Source: Clostridium sp. CAG:632 (GTDB lineage Bacteria > Bacillota > Clostridia > Lachnospirales > Lachnospiraceae). Taken from it: a stretch of 26,751 bases of DNA. Each line of letters starts with the position of its first letter. Position 1 is the stretch's first letter. The DNA is taken from NCBI GenBank assembly GCA_000431515.1, contig HF991326.1, positions 7,642-34,392 of the forward strand. Reading direction: 5' to 3'. Below, piece after piece: positions 23,660-26,751 of the stretch. The notes beneath the pieces were generated by a model. The model made no database searches, was not told where the DNA came from, and worked only from the letters and a program-made list of their open reading frames with translations. The translations under genes and the position numbers were made by a program.

Positions 23660-24622
23660 CTAACCGTGAGACAAATCTCGACCGGTTCTTCCTTTTTCTA
23701 CGCCTTCATAATCAAATGCCGGTATAAAGCTCTCCGTCGATGTTCCCCCTTCCTGTATAAATGCCTGCTCTATACCAAGCTCTATTGCATAGTCCACCAA
23801 TCTGTCATATTCCCGCCCGGTCACATGCCGTCCAAGCTTCGGATGCCCATCCACCCGGGCCAGCGGGGTATATTGATTCATAATGCTGATGTATATCTGA
23901 TTACCATATGTGTGATACACATATTCCAGTATCTCTTTGGCCTGTCTGACTGCCCCCGGCAATAATAAATGTCTGACAATAACGCCCCTTTTCATCATGC
24001 CCTGTCCATCAAACACCGGTATACTCTGCTGTCGCACCATCTCCTGCAAAGCTGCCTTTGCCACGGCCGGATAATCCGGTGCATGTGAATATTCGGCTGC
24101 CAGTTCTGTATTCATATATTTAAAATCTGTCAGATAGATATCGACAATTCCTTCTAATTTCTGCAGTGTTTCCACCTTCTCATAGCCACTGCAATTATAT
24201 ACAATCGGAACCTGAAGTCCAAGGTTCCTTGCCAGCCGGACCGCCTGTATGATTTCCTCCGTGTAATGTGTCGGTGTGACCAGATTAATATTCGCCGCAC
24301 CCTTCCCGGCAAGTTCCTGAAAAATCTCTGCCAGACGTTCCACGGTAATCTGCTTTCCTATAGCTGCATCTGCGATCTCAGCATTCTGACAATAAATGCA
24401 CCGCAGAGGACATCCGGAGAAAAAAACCGTTCCGGACCCTTGAGTTCCGGATATGCATGGTTCCTCCCACATATGAAGTGCCGCTCTGGCAATATAAATT
24501 CCTGCATCCACACCGCATACACCGGTCTTACCTGCCTGTCTGTCCGCTCCGCATTCCCTGGGACACAGCCTGCAATCTTTTATTGCTTTGCCATTTCTCT
24601 GTCTTTCTTTATCTCTGTTCAA
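23660..24622 (-). CDS. PflX-type (COG1313) radical SAM protein
   Basis: I take the TTG at 24622 as start because GGAG lies 9 nt ahead of it; an ATG at 24631 abuts the GGAG, and earlier codons lie deep in the upstream gene. This gives 320 residues. The radical SAM cluster is GCPLRCIYCQN with C71, C75 and C78 in this numbering. An N-terminal CRLCPRECGADR...GVCG adds C17, C20, C24 and C36, which may hold a further metal site. Such proteins are annotated as PFL-activating-enzyme-like; the substrate is unknown. No glycyl radical enzyme is next to it. It overlaps the prepilin stop by 14 bp. Confidence 0.85.
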   Translation of the reverse strand: MNRDKERQRNGKAIKDCRLCPRECGADRQAGKTGVCGVDAGIYIARAALHMWEEPCISGTQGSGTVFFSGCPLRCIYCQNAEIADAAIGKQITVERLAEIFQELAGKGAANINLVTPTHYTEEIIQAVRLARNLGLQVPIVYNCSGYEKVETLQKLEGIVDIYLTDFKYMNTELAAEYSHAPDYPAVAKAALQEMVRQQSIPVFDGQGMMKRGVIVRHLLLPGAVRQAKEILEYVYHTYGNQIYISIMNQYTPLARVDGHPKLGRHVTGREYDRLVDYAIELGIEQAFIQEGGTSTESFIPAFDYEGVEKGRTGRDLSHG

Positions 24623-25091
24623 TATATGCATCTCCGTTCGGATAAAGATCATAGCCGCCGGTATCACTGCCCACATTCGGTACAAGCTTTACTTTCTGTA
24701 CCTTTCCGGTACCCGTATCGTATACAATGCACCAGTAGTAATCCCTGTACACCTTCGATTTCGGTATCTGATCAAATTCTGCGAACGCATAATCCATCAG
24801 CTGTGCCGGCGGATTACTTAATGTCGAATCATACCGGACATAATCCGTACCGCTTCCGTAATTGATGGTGCCCTGCTGCTTTTCAGCCATCTCCACTGTA
24901 CTACGTACATAACTCTGTGCAATCTCTCCGGCTGTGTCCACATCCGTCGCCCGTTTCGCCTTTCTGACATATTTAATTAAGGACGGTGCCAATGCGGCTG
25001 TCAAAATTGCCATGATCGCAATTATAATAATAATCTCCACCATAGAAAATCCACGGCTATTGCTTTTTCCGCTTTTCTTACTCTTTTTCAT
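24609..25091 (-). CDS. Orphan type IV prepilin-like protein
   Basis: The product is 160 residues from the ATG at 25091, which follows AAGGCGGAAA; the longer frame (16 more codons) is less likely. A basic leader MKKSKKSGKSNSRG ends at a prepilin-peptidase site G14/F15, followed by FSMVE with the conserved Glu at +5 (E19) and a hydrophobic helix (IIIIIAIMAILTAALAPSLI). The C-terminal globular part is small and has no disulphide-type Cys pair. Assembly ATPase, platform protein and peptidase are not in the window, so it must use machinery encoded elsewhere or act alone. Its stop overlaps the start of the radical SAM gene. Confidence 0.88.
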   Translation of the reverse strand: MKKSKKSGKSNSRGFSMVEIIIIIAIMAILTAALAPSLIKYVRKAKRATDVDTAGEIAQSYVRSTVEMAEKQQGTINYGSGTDYVRYDSTLSNPPAQLMDYAFAEFDQIPKSKVYRDYYWCIVYDTGTGKVQKVKLVPNVGSDTGGYDLYPNGDAYIEQR

Positions 25092-25306
25092 ATTTATTTT
25101 CCGCCTTTCTGCAAAAGGCACCAACGCGTCAGAAAACATGTCGGCTGACTTTCACTTATTTAGTATCATTCATCTCACAATCTTCATATTTGTCGTCGGT
25201 TAACAGACAATTTTCCAAGTTTCTCAACAATACTCTTATAATATAGTATTTCAATTCAGATATCAATGTCTATTCTGATTTTAATGCGTTTTTTCATTTT
25301 CTTTCT

Positions 25307-25336
25307 TTTTTGCCTATGTTAAAATATAGGCAAAAA
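25307..25336. promoter_or_regulatory. Perfect palindrome centred on the -10 of the YitT gene
   Basis: TTTTTGCCTAT (25307-25317) and ATAGGCAAAAA (25326-25336) are perfect 11-bp arms with an 8-bp centre. The centre contains TAAAAT (25320-25325) behind TGT, an extended -10 box on the plus strand, so the palindrome brackets the promoter exactly. It is 16 bp upstream of the start codon. No T tract follows on either strand, which argues against a terminator. A repressor site is the likely role; the regulator is unknown. Confidence 0.65.
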
Positions 25337-25352
25337 GAAGGGAGTGTTCACT

Positions 25353-26231
25353 ATGTTTCAGTCACTTGAATTAAAACATCCTAAATTTTATCAATATTTT
25401 CGTGTTCTGGTTGTTATTTTTGCATCCGTACTCTATGCGTGGAATCTATGTTGTTTTGCCAAAACCGTCGGTCTGCTGCCCGGAGGTTTTTCCGGTGTGT
25501 CCCTGTTACTACAGGAGATTGGCTCCCAGTTCTTCCATATAAATGTTCCATTTACCGTATTTAATGTGGCTCTGAACCTGTTTCCGGTATATCTGGGATT
25601 CCGATATATTGGAAAGAAATTCACGATTTATTCCATTGTAACGATCGTACTCTCCAGTATCTTCGTCGATATCCTGCCGGTTTATGTCTTTACAAATGAC
25701 ATTCTGCTCGTCAGTGTATTCGGCGGTCTGATCAACGGCTTCGCCATCAGTCTCTGCCTGAATGTCGGAACTACAACCGGTGGTACGGATTTTATCAGCA
25801 TTTTCCTGTCAGAACAGAAGGGAATCGATGCCTGGAACTATATTCTGGCAGGCAATGTGATCGTCCTCGGTATTGCCGGTCTCCTGTTTGGCTGGAAGAT
25901 CGCACTTTACTCTATCATTTATCAGTTCTGCAGCACACAGGTCATTCAGCTGCTGTATAAGCGTTATCAGAAGGAGACTCTGTTTATCATATCCGATCAT
26001 GCGGAGGAAATCTATAAAGCGATCAAAGAAACTACAAACCACGATGCGACCTTGTTTCAAGGCATCGGGTGCTATGAGGAAAAAGAAAAAACCATGCTGT
26101 ACTCTGTCATTAATTCGGAGGCCAAGCGGGAGCTGATCCCTCTCATCCGGTCTATCGACCCGCATGCCTTTATCAACATTGTGAAGACGCAGGAGCTTCA
26201 GGGCCGTTTTCACAACATTCCGAATGATTGA
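25353..26231 (+). CDS. YitT family membrane protein with C-terminal DUF2179 domain
   Basis: The product is 292 residues from the ATG at 25353, 8 nt past GAAGGGAG; a GTG three codons earlier lies inside that site. It has five or six membrane segments, with the family motifs LLPGGFSGVSLLL and CLNVGTTTGGTDFIS, then a cytosolic C-terminal domain (from ~210, TLFIISDHAEEIYKAI) of DUF2179 type. YitT proteins are widespread in Firmicutes and their transported or sensed compound is unknown. It is transcribed away from the prepilin gene. Its last 22 bp overlap the end of the convergent phosphatase gene. Confidence 0.93.
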   Translation: MFQSLELKHPKFYQYFRVLVVIFASVLYAWNLCCFAKTVGLLPGGFSGVSLLLQEIGSQFFHINVPFTVFNVALNLFPVYLGFRYIGKKFTIYSIVTIVLSSIFVDILPVYVFTNDILLVSVFGGLINGFAISLCLNVGTTTGGTDFISIFLSEQKGIDAWNYILAGNVIVLGIAGLLFGWKIALYSIIYQFCSTQVIQLLYKRYQKETLFIISDHAEEIYKAIKETTNHDATLFQGIGCYEEKEKTMLYSVINSEAKRELIPLIRSIDPHAFINIVKTQELQGRFHNIPND

Positions 26232-26716
26232 CAGTAGTTCAGGAATCCGGTACAGCCGAGCACAATATCCTCATAGGTGTCCTCGAACCGGTTCGTATAC
26301 CAGGGATCTGCAATGGACTGCCCGTGTCTGCTCTCATCCTCGGAAAAATCCAACAGCAATTTTATCTTGTTATCCACATCCGGTCCGGTAATCCGGATTG
26401 TATTCCGGACGTTATTCACATCTGCACAAAGCAGATAATCATAGTATGTATAATCGGAACGCATCACCTGTCTGGCACGCTTTCCGCTGAAATCCGTATA
26501 CGGCGTATCGCCAATCCCATGTCGCTTCAGGGACTGCCTTGCCGGCGGATAGATTGGATTGCCCCGACCGCCCCAGATCTCTTCTGTGGAGGTCGCAGCG
26601 GATGCAATTTCAAATCGGTCTGTCAGGCTATGACGCTCTACCATGTCTTTTAAAATGAACTCTGACATCGGGGAACGGCAAATGTTGCCGTGGCAGATGA
26701 ATAATATTTTTATCAT
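26210..26716 (-). CDS. Low-molecular-weight protein-tyrosine-phosphatase
   Basis: The product is 168 residues. The P-loop CHGNICRS gives nucleophile C8 and R14 (CX5R), and the general acid is the Asp in IADPWYTNRF near the C-terminus. These enzymes remove phosphate from tyrosine, and in some bacteria from arginine, in the cytosol; capsule or stress control is the usual role. AAAGGA precedes the ATG. It is longer than many (about 150) and overlaps the convergent YitT gene by 22 bp at its 3' end. Confidence 0.95.
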   Translation of the reverse strand: MIKILFICHGNICRSPMSEFILKDMVERHSLTDRFEIASAATSTEEIWGGRGNPIYPPARQSLKRHGIGDTPYTDFSGKRARQVMRSDYTYYDYLLCADVNNVRNTIRITGPDVDNKIKLLLDFSEDESRHGQSIADPWYTNRFEDTYEDIVLGCTGFLNYCQSFGML

Positions 26717-26751
26717 TGTCTCATTTTCCTTTAGTTTCTTGGCATATCTTG

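Noticed and set aside
24266..24865. 199-codon plus-strand frame
   Set aside because: It is antisense to the radical SAM and prepilin genes, both with clear motifs, and has no ribosome site or recognisable domain.
25092..25306. Promoter or RNA in the prepilin/YitT divergent spacer
   Set aside because: A/T-rich with several TATAAT-like words, but no pair with acceptable spacing on the minus strand and no recognisable RNA.

Overview
The window reads as a chromosomal segment of a low-to-moderate G+C anaerobic Firmicute, most likely a Lachnospiraceae-type Clostridium relative. The grounds are AGGAGG-type ribosome binding sites, sigma-A promoters, a lysine riboswitch, a PerR-like box over a reverse rubrerythrin, DUF6465, CmpB-type and DUF1189 membrane proteins, and a DinG/XPD-type helicase with a nuclease domain. 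This is inferred from gene content; no rRNA or tRNA gene is present to settle it. I found no CRISPR array, insertion sequence, phage gene or attachment site. All genes but two (CYTH, YitT) are on the minus strand.

Layout, in ascending coordinates. 1-1704: the N-terminal 568 residues of a secreted leucine-rich-repeat protein that runs off the window. 1861-2382: a Lys/Ala-rich DUF6465 protein. 2648-3187: a reverse rubrerythrin with a near-consensus promoter whose -10 lies inside a PerR-like palindrome. 3300-5512: murF and a Cof-type HAD phosphatase, tightly coupled. 5564-9146: nuclease-helicase, CmpB-like membrane protein and DJ-1/PfpI protein, closely spaced and probably co-transcribed. 9378-9869: a CYTH protein on the plus strand. 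9899-13354: HAD phosphatase, LytS-type sensor kinase and DUF1189 membrane protein in one operon; the kinase has Asn where the phosphoacceptor His should be. 13476-17022: a MacB-like ABC export system (ATPase, secreted/anchored partner, FtsX-like permease) ended by a strong terminator. 17121-19969: a DegV lipid-binding protein and glutamine-dependent NAD synthetase.

20121-22320 is a lysine-biosynthesis operon, dapA-dapB, behind an extended -10 promoter, a lysine riboswitch and an intrinsic terminator. Between that terminator and the dapA start is about 150 nt of unusually G+C-rich leader with several possible pairings, which neither the riboswitch nor dapA explains. 22321-25091: a CobO-like ATP:corrinoid adenosyltransferase, a two-OB-fold SSB-like protein, a PflX-type radical SAM protein and an orphan type IV prepilin-like protein whose stop overlaps the radical SAM start. 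25353-26716: a YitT-family membrane protein (plus) convergent with, and overlapping, a low-molecular-weight tyrosine phosphatase (minus).

Most of the window is housekeeping (cell wall, lysine/DAP, NAD, oxidative stress). The points most worth following up are the leader downstream of the lysine riboswitch, the His-less sensor kinase, the paired palindromes on the rubrerythrin promoter, the nuclease-helicase fusion, and the perfect palindrome centred on the YitT -10 box. I did not find a convincing multi-gene novel system.
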